Shown one piece after another: positions 34,257 through 42,765 of a stretch of DNA of 64,000 bases. The position numbers and the translations under genes were made by a program. The notes below the pieces were generated by a model. It was not told where the DNA came from. It saw nothing but the letters and a program-made list of their open reading frames with translations, and made no database searches. Each line of letters begins with the position of its first letter. Within the stretch, counting starts at the first letter, position 1. This DNA comes from JAJXWB01 sp046349215 (GTDB lineage Bacteria > Pseudomonadota > Alphaproteobacteria > Rhizobiales > Beijerinckiaceae). The stretch is from positions 744,001 through 808,000 of the forward strand of contig JAXMCV010000003.1 in assembly GCA_046349215.1 (NCBI GenBank), read 5' to 3'.

Positions 34257-34646
34257 ATGCCCCGAACTCGCTTCTTCGCGTCGCTTGTGTTCGCTCTAAG
34301 CGTGGTGTCCGCTTCCGCTTTAGCAGCTGTAAAGGCGCCATTTACTCAGGTCGCTTTCGAACAAGCCCTAAAGTCCGGTGATCCGATCCTAATCGAGATT
34401 CACGCTGACTGGTGTCCGACATGTAAGGCGCAAGACGCGGTAATGGGCCCGCTCCAAGCTAAGCCTCAGTTTTCAAAGCTAAGAGTGTTCCGCGTAGATT
34501 TCGATTCGCAGAAGGATGTAGTCAAAAAATTCAACGCGCGCATGCAGAGTACTCTAATCGTCTTCAGAGGCGGCGCTGAGGTTGCCCGATCTGTAGGAGA
34601 AACCGAGGCAAACTCGCTCGAAATGCTCCTCGATAAAGCGCTCTGA
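34257..34646 (+). CDS. Periplasmic thioredoxin-family protein
   Basis: A 129-aa exported thioredoxin: the signal peptide is MPRTRFFASLVFALSVVSAS, and the active site is IHADWCPTCKAQDAVMG (WCPTC), with the cis-Pro region altered to MQSTLIVF. It should reduce disulfides in the periplasm using electrons from the adjacent CcdA-like protein. The start follows AAGGAATTCAAG. It is 9 bp upstream of ccdA. Confidence 0.9.
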   Translation: MPRTRFFASLVFALSVVSASALAAVKAPFTQVAFEQALKSGDPILIEIHADWCPTCKAQDAVMGPLQAKPQFSKLRVFRVDFDSQKDVVKKFNARMQSTLIVFRGGAEVARSVGETEANSLEMLLDKAL

Positions 34647-34655
34647 CGTACCCAA

Positions 34656-35375
34656 ATGAACAGTTCCTTTGGCCTTGCGTTTCTGGCTGGTAGTGCGTCG
34701 ATCTTATCGCCATGTGTGTTACCGCTCGCGCCGCTGGTGCTTGGAGCTGCAGCTGCCGAACACCGACTAGCGCCTAGCGCGCTTGCCGCGGGAGTTGGCG
34801 CATCATTTGTCGTCGTGGGGCTTTTCGTCGCAACCATTGGCTTTGCGATTGGGTTGGACGGCGATCTTCTCCGGCGTGCGGCCGCTCTACTGATGATCGC
34901 CATCGGCGTGCTACTGGCGGTCCCTGCCCTGCAGACGCGGATGGCGACAGCGGGCGGTCCGATCGGCGATTGGGTCGAACAACACTGGGGTGGATTTTCG
35001 ACGCGAGGCCTAACCGGGCAGTTCGGAGTTGGTCTGCTGCTTGGCGCAGTCTGGAGCCCGTGCGTCGGCCCTACACTCGGCGCGGCGTCTATTCTAGCTG
35101 CGCAGGGCCAGTCGCTCGGCTCGGTTGCAGTGACGATGGCGCTGTTTGGTGTAGGCGCCGCTTTGCCGCTTGCACTACTCGGGTCAGTGTCACGCCAAGC
35201 GCTTATGCGGTGGCGAGGCGCCATGCTAACGGGCGGCCGCTTTGCGAAAGCAGCAATGGGAGTTGCTTTTGCCCTGATCGGACTGTCCATCCTCTTCGGT
35301 CTGGACAAGCAAATTGAAGCATTTCTGGTCGAGGCGTCGCCAGATTGGCTTACCGCTCTTACAACGCGTTTCTAG
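34656..35375 (+). CDS. CcdA/DsbD-type transmembrane electron transporter
   Basis: A 239-aa protein with about six hydrophobic segments. The paired-cysteine helices of the CcdA family appear as ASILSPCVLPLAPLVLGAA in the first helix and GAVWSPCVGPTLGAASI in the fourth. It would carry electrons from cytosolic thioredoxin to the periplasmic thioredoxin encoded immediately upstream. Its stop overlaps the convergent radical SAM gene by 4 bp. Confidence 0.9.
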   Translation: MNSSFGLAFLAGSASILSPCVLPLAPLVLGAAAAEHRLAPSALAAGVGASFVVVGLFVATIGFAIGLDGDLLRRAAALLMIAIGVLLAVPALQTRMATAGGPIGDWVEQHWGGFSTRGLTGQFGVGLLLGAVWSPCVGPTLGAASILAAQGQSLGSVAVTMALFGVGAALPLALLGSVSRQALMRWRGAMLTGGRFAKAAMGVAFALIGLSILFGLDKQIEAFLVEASPDWLTALTTRF

Positions 35376-37234
35376 TTTGTTTCGACAATTTCCGCCCCGG
35401 CCGCTGTGGCGGGGGCGAGGTTGGCGCCCGCGGGGCTCTCCACGCTGCACGAAGCGCCGCCGAGAACGCAGAACTTCGCGCAGTGCGGATGGTTGAGGGC
35501 GATCGGACGTATCGCGGAGGCGAGCGTCCGGCCCAGCTCGAACGCCTCGTCATAGGCGATGAGCGTGCAGGCCAGAACTGTCGGCGCAACTGCGCCTTTG
35601 CGTTTCACCACCATGCGAGACGACGCGCACATCACATCCGCCGGCCGCTTGCCCAGTATATCCCAGCAGCTCTCGGTGATCTCCGGCACGTCGGCTTGCT
35701 CGTCCATCTCGGGAAACAAGACGAGAGACGCCGGATCCTGAGCATCGAGCGCAATCGAGAGTTCGTTGAACAACCTGGCGTATCCGGCTCGCACGACGGG
35801 TTCGGCCTCGCCTGAGTACATGCGCCCGGCGACCGCGATCCGAAAGCCGCGTTCGCCAAGCCATTTCAGCCCGTCGATCGCTGGCCGCCACGTGCGCGGC
35901 CCGCGCTCTAGCTCGTGCAGTTCAGGCGTATAGTGATCGAGCGACACGCGCAGGGTCAGCTTTTCTGGATATTTGCTTCGCAACACGTCGAGCCGCCGGG
36001 CGTGGCGCTGCATCGGCTTCATTGCATTGGTCAGCACGAGCGCCTCGAAGCCGCGCGACAGTGCGTCGTCCAGCATCGCGATCATGTCGGGGTTGACGAA
36101 TGGCTCGCCGCCCGTAAAGCCTATGGTCTCGGTCTCGAAACCGCCGTTCTGAATCTCGTCAAAAAAGACAGCGACCTCCTTGGCGGAGATGTAGGCGAGT
36201 CGATCGTTCTTCGGCGTCGACTCGATGTAACAGCGCGCGCAGGAGAGGTTGCAGGTCGTTCCCGTGTTTATCCACAGGGTTCGCAATGCAGCCATGCCGA
36301 CAATCGCGCGCACATCTCCGGCCGCGGTGAGATGCGCGTCCTGAAACTTGGACGGGTCGCGGCTCGCATGCGGCGCTGCGTAGGGCCAGGCGGCATTGTC
36401 CGCGGCGCGGCGCCATTCGATCGTCGCTGGCTCGAGCGGTTGACCTGCGACCTTCGCCTCGGTTGACGGCAATATTTCGCAATTCGGCCAAAGGCCGGTC
36501 GATAAGGCCAGCGCATAGTCTTCGGGCAGCAGGGCCGCGCGCATCTTCGTTGCGGCGGTCGCGCAATCGTAAGTCAGTGCAGCATGCTCAATCGTAAGCG
36601 CTCCCGGCTCGGCGCCGGGCGACAATACGCTGAACCAAACCCGAGGGGTTCCATCGTTCGCGGGCATCCCGACAACGCCCGGGTTATGCCACAGCCGTCC
36701 TTCAACGGCTTGCGTGAAGGGAAGCCCGCTGTGCCCGCATATGATTCCATCGACACCGAGACGATCGAGGTCGAGCGCCTTGATCCGCGCCGGGGTGGAC
36801 GCGAATACGAAGCGACTATTGTCTGCGGAAGTCGCATGAATAACAACCAGATGCAGGCCGTTGATTTCAAAATCGAAACGCGGCGCAAGACCGGCCATCC
36901 AGGCGCGGTCGTTGTCATCGAGGGAGCGACAGGCGTGGGCAAACCAGGTCCTGGACGCCAAATCGCAATCGCTGCCCGGTGCAAAGCCGCATCCGCAATC
37001 TGCCTCGCCGGCCGCAATCTGCTCCTCGCAATTGCCGGCAATCACCTGGATCCCGGCTGCCCGGACAAGGTCGACGCAAGCCTTCGCATCGGCGCAATAG
37101 GCGACGACGTCGCCGGTGCAAATGACATTTTCGGGCGGGACTCCACGCCGCGCGGCCTCAGCCAGAACGGCCTGCGTCGCCTCCAGATTGGAGTAGGGCC
37201 CGCCGAAAACCAGAACCGGTGCGCCTGAGAGCAT
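35372..37234 (-). CDS. Metallophosphoesterase-radical SAM fusion protein
   Basis: A 620-aa two-domain protein. The N-terminal half is a calcineurin-like phosphoesterase: VLVFGGPYSNLEA, CTGDVVAYCADA, VIAGNCEEQ, VVIHATSADNS and GHSGLPFTQ...HNPGVVGMP. The C-terminal half is a radical SAM enzyme with INTGTTCNLSCARCYIES (CxxxCxxC) and IGFTGGEPFVNPDM, plus auxiliary-cluster-like cysteines near the end (HPHCAKFCVLGGASC). The substrate is unknown. A start at 37,255 is also possible and would give an almost leaderless mRNA from the promoter at 37,264-37,289. Confidence 0.85.
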   Translation of the reverse strand: MLSGAPVLVFGGPYSNLEATQAVLAEAARRGVPPENVICTGDVVAYCADAKACVDLVRAAGIQVIAGNCEEQIAAGEADCGCGFAPGSDCDLASRTWFAHACRSLDDNDRAWMAGLAPRFDFEINGLHLVVIHATSADNSRFVFASTPARIKALDLDRLGVDGIICGHSGLPFTQAVEGRLWHNPGVVGMPANDGTPRVWFSVLSPGAEPGALTIEHAALTYDCATAATKMRAALLPEDYALALSTGLWPNCEILPSTEAKVAGQPLEPATIEWRRAADNAAWPYAAPHASRDPSKFQDAHLTAAGDVRAIVGMAALRTLWINTGTTCNLSCARCYIESTPKNDRLAYISAKEVAVFFDEIQNGGFETETIGFTGGEPFVNPDMIAMLDDALSRGFEALVLTNAMKPMQRHARRLDVLRSKYPEKLTLRVSLDHYTPELHELERGPRTWRPAIDGLKWLGERGFRIAVAGRMYSGEAEPVVRAGYARLFNELSIALDAQDPASLVLFPEMDEQADVPEITESCWDILGKRPADVMCASSRMVVKRKGAVAPTVLACTLIAYDEAFELGRTLASAIRPIALNHPHCAKFCVLGGASCSVESPAGANLAPATAAGAEIVETN

Positions 37235-37260
37235 GTAACTATCCGTGGATCTCATACGAA
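37235..37260 (+). promoter_or_regulatory. SigF-type promoter for TVP38-reductase pair
   Basis: GTAACT at 37,235-37,240, a 16-bp spacer, CGAA at 37,257-37,260. It drives rightward into the second TVP38 gene and overlaps the 5' region of the divergent radical SAM gene. Confidence 0.6.
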
Positions 37261-37263
37261 TAA

Positions 37264-37289
37264 TACGCAGGCGTCCGGGCAATCGTTAC
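37264..37289 (-). promoter_or_regulatory. SigF-type promoter for the radical SAM gene
   Basis: On the minus strand GTAACG (37,289-37,284), a 16-bp spacer, then CGTA (37,267-37,264), one base different from the other sites. It is back to back with the rightward site at 37,235-37,260. Confidence 0.5.
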
Positions 37290-37317
37290 ACCACGGCCGC
37301 AGCCGGAGGCCATTTTA

Positions 37318-38016
37318 GTGATTGGAGTCAGGCGGTTCATTGCGGTCGGGGGAGCGATCTTGCTAGTGGGCATCGCCTGGGCAAGTGGCGGGGCGGATTT
37401 GCTGTCGCCAGCTTCCCTGTTGTCGAGGCGGCAGGAACTCTTGGCCGCGGCCGACGCCGCCCCCGTGCTTGCGCCGGTCGCATTTGCGGTCGTTTACGCG
37501 CTCGTCGCGTCGTTGGCGCTCCCCGCCTCGGCAGCTCTTACCATGATCGGTGGCTTTCTTTTTGGGCGATGGCTTGGAACCGGTCTGGTACTCATCGGGG
37601 CCACCGCCGGCGCTACGGCGGTCTTTCTCGTAGCGCAGACGGCGATTGGCGCGCCGCTTCGCCGACGTGCGGGACCGCTTTATCAGAAGCTCTTGACCGA
37701 GGCGGGTTCGAATGGCTTCAACTACATGCTTTTCCTGAGGCTCATGCCTCTATTTCCGTTCCCGCTCGTCAACCTTGTCGCTGCATTGCTGGGTGTCGGC
37801 ACACGTACATTCGTGGCGTCGACGATCATCGGCATCGCACCGGCGACATTCGCTTACGCGAATTTCGGACAACAGATCGGCACCGCCACCAGCTTGGGCG
37901 ACGTCGTCTCGCCTGGCGTACTCATCGCTCTAGGCGCTATCGGGTGCTTGGCGCTTGTTCCGATCGTTTATCGCCGCATGCGGTCCGCGACTCCGGCTTC
38001 TGTCGTGCAGGAGTAG
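37318..38016 (+). CDS. TVP38/TMEM64 family membrane protein (second copy)
   Basis: A 232-aa membrane protein beginning at a GTG with CGGAGGCCATTTTA upstream. The core motif is LALPASAALTMIGGFLFGRWLGTGLVLIGATAGATAVF followed by LRLMPLFPFPLVNLVAALLGV, typical for TVP38. It ends 3 bp before the flavin reductase gene; this pairing of TVP38 with a MerA-like reductase is common in Proteobacteria, but the transported substrate is unknown. Confidence 0.88.
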   Translation: MIGVRRFIAVGGAILLVGIAWASGGADLLSPASLLSRRQELLAAADAAPVLAPVAFAVVYALVASLALPASAALTMIGGFLFGRWLGTGLVLIGATAGATAVFLVAQTAIGAPLRRRAGPLYQKLLTEAGSNGFNYMLFLRLMPLFPFPLVNLVAALLGVGTRTFVASTIIGIAPATFAYANFGQQIGTATSLGDVVSPGVLIALGAIGCLALVPIVYRRMRSATPASVVQE

Positions 38017-38019
38017 CGC

Positions 38020-39426
38020 GTGGCGCGCTTGACCTACGACATCTGTGTGATCGGAGCCGGATCGGCCGGTTTGTCCGTCGCTGCTGGAACCGCCCAACTC
38101 GGTCTCGACACCATCCTAGTAGAGCGTGGAAAAATGGGCGGCGAGTGCCTCAATTCCGGCTGCGTCCCGTCGAAGGCATTTCTGTCGCTGTCTAAACACG
38201 TGGGCCATGACGTTGCTTCGACCGCCGGGCGGTTTCAGTTTTCGCGCGTGAAAGATGGTATACAGGCGGCGATCGACGACATCGCTCCACACGATTCCGT
38301 CGAGAGGTTTGAAGGCCTTGGTGTGCGGGTCTTGCAAACAAGTGCGCGGTTTGTCGATTCCAATACCCTGCAAGCGGGCGAAGTCACGATTTCGGCGCGG
38401 CGGTTCGTGATCGCGACCGGATCACGGCCGGCGCTGCCAGACGTTCCGGGGTTCGACTCGACGAAGATTCTCACCAATGAGAACATATTCGCGCTGCGTG
38501 ACCGTCCTGATCATCTTGTTATCCTCGGCGGTGGGCCGATCGGCATCGAGATGGCGCTCGCGCATCGTCGCCTAGGGATTGCGGTTACGGTCATCCAGAG
38601 ATCGACGATCCTACCACACGACGAGGCCGAACTCGTCGCCATCCTGCGGGTGAAGTTGGAAGCCTCAGGGATTTGCCTGCTGGAGCAGGCGTCCGTTCGA
38701 TCGGCCTTCCACGATCAACGACGCGTAGAACTCGTAGTCGAGCGCGCCGGCGCAACCGAGCGGATCGTCGGATCGCACCTCCTCGTGGCAACCGGCCGGC
38801 AGCCGAACATCGACGATCTCGGCCTTGATGACGCCGGGGTCCGCTATGGTTCTCGCGGTATAGTCGTCGACGCCAGGCTGAGGACCTCGCAGCGGCACAT
38901 ATTTGCGCTCGGCGACGCGATCGATGGGCCGCGGTTCACGCACGCCGCCGGCTACCAGGCCGGGATTGTCATCAGGAACGTCGCGTTCCGGATCCCGGCA
39001 AAAGTCGATTACGCGCCGCTTCCCTGGGCGACCTATACTGACCCCGAACTTGCCCACGTCGGCCTCGGCGAAGCCGTGGCGCGGACCAAGTTCGGAAAGA
39101 ATGTGCGAACGGTTCTCCTGCCGCTAGGGGAGAACGATCGCGCAGTGACGGAGCGACGCACCGACGGCGCGATCAAGATCGTAGTCGGACCACGCGGTCG
39201 CATCCTCGGCGCCTCGATCCTCGCGCCCGCCGCTGGCGAAATGATCGGAATGTGGTGCTTGGCGATCAGCCGCAAGCTCACGTTGCGCGCGATCGCGGGC
39301 ATGACCTTGCCCTATCCCACCTTCGGCGAGATCGGGAAAGCCGCGGCCGGTCGCTACTATGCGCCGGCCCTGTTCAGCGATAGGACGCGACGGATCGTTC
39401 GCTTTTTGCAATGGCTGCCGATGTAA
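38020..39426 (+). CDS. FAD-dependent pyridine nucleotide-disulfide oxidoreductase (MerA/Lpd-like)
   Basis: A 468-aa class I flavoprotein disulfide reductase. The FAD motif is YDICVIGAGSAGLSVAAG, the redox-active pair GGECLNSGCVPSKAFLSL, the NAD(P)H motif VILGGGPIGIEMALAHRR and the second FAD site IFALGDAIDG. It lacks the MerA N-terminal metal-binding domain and the C-terminal vicinal cysteines; the end reads YYAPALFSDRTRRIVRFLQ. It is therefore not a true mercuric reductase. A GTG start is used. Confidence 0.9.
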   Translation: MARLTYDICVIGAGSAGLSVAAGTAQLGLDTILVERGKMGGECLNSGCVPSKAFLSLSKHVGHDVASTAGRFQFSRVKDGIQAAIDDIAPHDSVERFEGLGVRVLQTSARFVDSNTLQAGEVTISARRFVIATGSRPALPDVPGFDSTKILTNENIFALRDRPDHLVILGGGPIGIEMALAHRRLGIAVTVIQRSTILPHDEAELVAILRVKLEASGICLLEQASVRSAFHDQRRVELVVERAGATERIVGSHLLVATGRQPNIDDLGLDDAGVRYGSRGIVVDARLRTSQRHIFALGDAIDGPRFTHAAGYQAGIVIRNVAFRIPAKVDYAPLPWATYTDPELAHVGLGEAVARTKFGKNVRTVLLPLGENDRAVTERRTDGAIKIVVGPRGRILGASILAPAAGEMIGMWCLAISRKLTLRAIAGMTLPYPTFGEIGKAAAGRYYAPALFSDRTRRIVRFLQWLPM

Positions 39427-39431
39427 CGGCG

Positions 39432-39680
39432 TCAGCCCGTCGAGGAAGAAGGTGGACGGCAGCATTCGCCGATCTCGCTGCTCGGGCGCTGGAGCTGAAT
39501 CGGCGGACACGGCGACGAGCCATAAGAACAGAAGACGCAACAGTCGCCGGTTTTCGGACGCAGCATCGCGTGACAGTTCTGGCACTCGTAGAAAAACTGG
39601 CAGGCATCGGTCGGCATGACCTCCACCCTGCGATGTCCGCAGTGCGGACAGGTGATCTCGGAGCGAAGTTCGGTATCCAT
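39432..39680 (-). CDS. GDCCVxC domain-containing small zinc-ribbon protein
   Basis: An 82-aa Cys-rich cytosolic protein. An N-terminal ribbon (EITCPHCGHRRVEVMP, ACQFFYECQNCHAML) is followed by the family signature GDCCVFCSYGSSPCPPIQL. In some relatives one Cys of this motif is selenocysteine; here all are Cys codons. Members occur in mercury/arsenic and detoxification islands. It is the third gene after YiiX and HtrA, 24 bp beyond the HtrA stop. A 15-bp longer start is possible. Confidence 0.85.
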   Translation of the reverse strand: MDTELRSEITCPHCGHRRVEVMPTDACQFFYECQNCHAMLRPKTGDCCVFCSYGSSPCPPIQLQRPSSEIGECCRPPSSSTG

Positions 39681-39704
39681 GTCGTTACTCTCCAACCCCC
39701 GACA

Positions 39705-41099
39705 TCATGTCGGCGGCGCTCGCCATTTCGCGGGTACCGTAATGTACGTGTACTGCCCGCCTCTTTTCACGAGCATCGTGACATATTCTCGTTTCGACGA
39801 GATTGTCTCCGCGATCCTGGCCGCAATATCGCTGGGGTCGCGAACGGGCACCAGCTGCAGGGTTACGACGACGTCGCCGATCTGCAATCCGGCCTCCGAG
39901 GCCGGAGAGTTGGACTGCACGTCGGTCACCACGACGCCGGTCTGATCATTTCCGATTCGAAACTGGCTGCGGATCTCCTCGGAGATCGGAGCGCAGGCGA
40001 CGCCGAAGCCGGTCGCCATGCTCGGAATATCTGCGCCGGGGCGCTGCGGAGGGCGATCATCGACGCGGGCGCCCGGCCATTCTGCCGGCGTTACTGAAAC
40101 CGTCACGACTTTTTTGCTCCGCAGAATTGTGAAAACAACGGGCTGACCAAGCGAGACAGCGACTCGACGCCGCAGCATGCGCATGTCATCGACTGGCTTT
40201 CCGTCCACGTCGAGAACTATATCGCCTCGCTTTATCAGTCTCGCCGCTGGACCGTCGTCGCGCACATCGGAGACGGCAGCGCCAGGACCGGCCGCAGCGC
40301 CCAGTGCGTTAGCCATTTCCGGCGTGAACGCCGTCCCCTCAACGCCGATCCAGCCGATCCGCAAATAGCCGTATTGCTTCAGCAGGCCTACGATTTCGCG
40401 CGCCGTATTCGAGGGAATGGCGAACCCGAGGCCGATCGACCCTCCGTTCGCATTTCCTCCGGTGTAGTATGCGGTATTGACACCGACGACGTCGCCGTTC
40501 GCGTTCAACATAGGCCCGCCGGAATTTCCGTGGTTGATCGGCGCATCGGTTTGAATGAACGAGTCATAAACGGAAAAACCGAGATCGCGATTGAGAGCGC
40601 TCACCACGCCGGAACTTACGGCCGTGCCTAGCCCAAACGGATTGCCGACCACAAAGACCGGATCGCCGCTAGACAGGTTGTCGCTGTCGCCGAATTCGAC
40701 CGGTTGCAGGTTGTGTTCCGTGTCAACCTTGATTAGCGCAAGGTCGATATCCCCGCCGTGACCGATGACCCGCGCGCGCAGCGGCGTCCCGTCATTCAGG
40801 TAAACGATGATCTCGTATGCGCCCTTGATCACGTGACGATTTGTTACAATGTAACCGCTTCGGTCGACGATGAAACCAGCGCCGAAGCTTTCCTGCGCCT
40901 TTGTCGCCGGAGGGTCGTTACCGGCGCTTGCCGATCCCATCGGTACGAGCGCATGCGTCGTGATGCGCACAACGGCCGGCAATACTGAGACGATACGTGA
41001 GGCCGACCGGGCAGTGGGTACGAAGATCAAAAGTGCGAGGAAAGTCAGAATCGACAACTTGCGGATCTGAAGCCGCCATTTTGCAATGTATGTCATCAT
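39705..41099 (-). CDS. HtrA/DegP-type serine protease with PDZ domains
   Basis: A 464-aa periplasmic protease. An N-terminal signal anchor (LSILTFLALLIFVPTARSAS) is followed by a trypsin-like domain with the catalytic His in IVTNRHVIKG, Asp in DIDLALIKVD and Ser in NHGNSGGPMLN, then two PDZ domains (RIGWIGVEGTAF..., QTGVVVTDVQSNSPASEAG). It would degrade or refold damaged envelope proteins. It lies 35 bp after the YiiX-like gene and shares its SigF-type promoter. Confidence 0.92.
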   Translation of the reverse strand: MMTYIAKWRLQIRKLSILTFLALLIFVPTARSASRIVSVLPAVVRITTHALVPMGSASAGNDPPATKAQESFGAGFIVDRSGYIVTNRHVIKGAYEIIVYLNDGTPLRARVIGHGGDIDLALIKVDTEHNLQPVEFGDSDNLSSGDPVFVVGNPFGLGTAVSSGVVSALNRDLGFSVYDSFIQTDAPINHGNSGGPMLNANGDVVGVNTAYYTGGNANGGSIGLGFAIPSNTAREIVGLLKQYGYLRIGWIGVEGTAFTPEMANALGAAAGPGAAVSDVRDDGPAARLIKRGDIVLDVDGKPVDDMRMLRRRVAVSLGQPVVFTILRSKKVVTVSVTPAEWPGARVDDRPPQRPGADIPSMATGFGVACAPISEEIRSQFRIGNDQTGVVVTDVQSNSPASEAGLQIGDVVVTLQLVPVRDPSDIAARIAETISSKREYVTMLVKRGGQYTYITVPAKWRAPPT

Positions 41100-41134
41100 A
41101 AGCTCCACCGACAGGCAGGCCTCAGCTGCGGAAC

Positions 41135-41926
41135 TCAAACGATCGCATGAGTGTCGGACCCACGTGAGAGCGGACCTTCCCAGGCCAGCTGTCGGTAGTC
41201 GAAGCCGGACTCAATTTCTGGTTTCACGATTCGGAAGTATGGAGATACGTCGAAGTCGCGCGGAGTGAACAACGAGTGATGCCTAATATGAAGGACTTCT
41301 TCCATGCATCCGGGGCACGCGGCAGTCGCTGCGGACCTTCGCTCGACCGACGGGAGAATAGGATAGCCGATCGATTGAAAAGCTTGCGAGATGAGCGTTG
41401 AACAGATCGCACGCGTCGGATCGCCGCTACCGAGCGCGATCATTCGCCTTCGGAATCGCGTGGGCACTGGGGGCGTCGGCAGCAAATAGCGCGCGAGATC
41501 GATCACGTTGCGCAAGTCGTAGCGATAGCCGATGCGCGCGATCGCGAATGTAATCAGCGATTCTCGATCAAACTCGGTCAGTCCAACGGGTCGGCAAATT
41601 CGGGTCGGCAGACCTTCGAAGTCGTCCAGGCCGATGCCGCGGACGCCCTCAACTACGTCGGCCTCGACGAAGCAATGGCTGCGTTCGGTCATCTCCGGTA
41701 ACCGCCCGGATCCGACATAGAGAGCCGCATGGGACCATGTCGATTGCGTCAGGTATTTGATGGCGGTGCTGAAGCGGCTATTGCCTTCCACGAGCAGAAC
41801 GTCGCCGGGTTGGAGGGTCTCGATCAGTTGGGCAATCGGCGTCACCGTCCCGGACCCGTGCACATGGGTCCTTTGCGACAGGTATCCGGCCAACTCCCGC
41901 CCAATTTTGTTCAGAATGGCTACCAT
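41135..41926 (-). CDS. YiiX/YebB-like NlpC/P60-type cysteine hydrolase
   Basis: A 263-aa papain-like hydrolase of the YiiX/YebB group. LQPGDVLLVEGNSRFSTAI and STWSHAALYVGSGR carry the catalytic-type His, and AICSTLISQAFQSIG carries the Cys (permuted order compared with NlpC). No signal peptide is clear. Substrates of this group are amide bonds in lipids or peptides. It heads the YiiX-HtrA-GDCCVxC run. Confidence 0.85.
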   Translation of the reverse strand: MVAILNKIGRELAGYLSQRTHVHGSGTVTPIAQLIETLQPGDVLLVEGNSRFSTAIKYLTQSTWSHAALYVGSGRLPEMTERSHCFVEADVVEGVRGIGLDDFEGLPTRICRPVGLTEFDRESLITFAIARIGYRYDLRNVIDLARYLLPTPPVPTRFRRRMIALGSGDPTRAICSTLISQAFQSIGYPILPSVERRSAATAACPGCMEEVLHIRHHSLFTPRDFDVSPYFRIVKPEIESGFDYRQLAWEGPLSRGSDTHAIV

Positions 41927-41985
41927 CGAGAGTCAGCCCTAGCGCCCGTCGATCAGTTACGGGCATTCGATTCCTCTGATCCCCA

Positions 41986-42011
41986 TTCGCAACTCAGGAC
42001 CTCATCGTTAC
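41986..42011 (-). promoter_or_regulatory. SigF-type promoter for YiiX-HtrA-GDCCVxC
   Basis: On the minus strand GTAACG (42,011-42,006), a 16-bp spacer, then CGAA (41,989-41,986). The YiiX-like start is 60 bp downstream. Confidence 0.65.
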
Positions 42012-42082
42012 ATAAAATGCATTTCACGCCTTGGATATGCTGCGATCGCTTGGCATAGTGCGAGAGTCAGCGGAGGCGCCAA

Positions 42083-42628
42083 GTGTCATTTCTCCCCTCT
42101 CTCGAGGCCAATGCAAGCCTCCGGTCCGTATTCAAATCGTTCCCGACGACATCATCGCCTCTTCTTGAATATCACGAGGTTTTGCTTCGTGGGCCATCTG
42201 CGTTGTCCGTCGGCGAACGTGAGTTGATCGCCGCTTATGTTTCTGCCTTGAATTCCTGCGGGTATTGCCATGGCGTGCATGCGAAGACAGCGACCGAATT
42301 TGGTGTTTCAGCGCAAACGCTAACAGCCTTGATGAGTGATTTCGAAACCGCTCCCGTCTCTGACCCCTTGCGCGCGATTTTGCGTTATGTCGCAAAGCTT
42401 ACCCGCACCCCGGCTCAAATGACGCAGGGCGATGCCGATGCAGTGTTTTCTGCTGGGTGGGACGAACAAGCTTTGCACGACGCCGTATCAGTCTGCGCGC
42501 TCTTTAATTTTATGAATCGGTTAGTTGAAGGCTTGGGGCTGAAAGAAGACGCAGGTTACGCGCAGATCGCTGCACGCGCGTTGCATGACAATGGCTACGC
42601 CGGATTGAAGCGTGCCCTGGAAATTTAA
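42083..42628 (+). CDS. AhpD-like peroxidase-related protein (carboxymuconolactone decarboxylase fold)
   Basis: A 181-aa alkylhydroperoxidase-D-like protein. The reactive pair with the upstream Glu and downstream His is in ELIAAYVSALNSCGYCHGVHAKTA (CxxC). The uncharacterised peroxidase-related subfamily has this length and a C-terminal helical stretch (FNFMNRLVEGLGL). It is divergent from the YiiX operon. No SigF-type site was seen on its own strand. Confidence 0.9.
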   Translation: MSFLPSLEANASLRSVFKSFPTTSSPLLEYHEVLLRGPSALSVGERELIAAYVSALNSCGYCHGVHAKTATEFGVSAQTLTALMSDFETAPVSDPLRAILRYVAKLTRTPAQMTQGDADAVFSAGWDEQALHDAVSVCALFNFMNRLVEGLGLKEDAGYAQIAARALHDNGYAGLKRALEI

Positions 42629-42765
42629 AATTGAGCGTCTATCGAACATTAAGTCTGGCGAGAGCGACCTCGGATTCGATTCTCCAAGCCGTGTAGGACG
42701 TCGCCATTAGGTCTCGATTGCTGAGTCTTGCCGTGTGCAGCCTCTTGCTAGCTCTGATCTCACGC

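Noticed and set aside
38020..39426. Mercuric reductase merA
   Set aside because: The N-terminal metal-binding domain and the C-terminal vicinal cysteines of MerA are both missing and no other mer gene is nearby.
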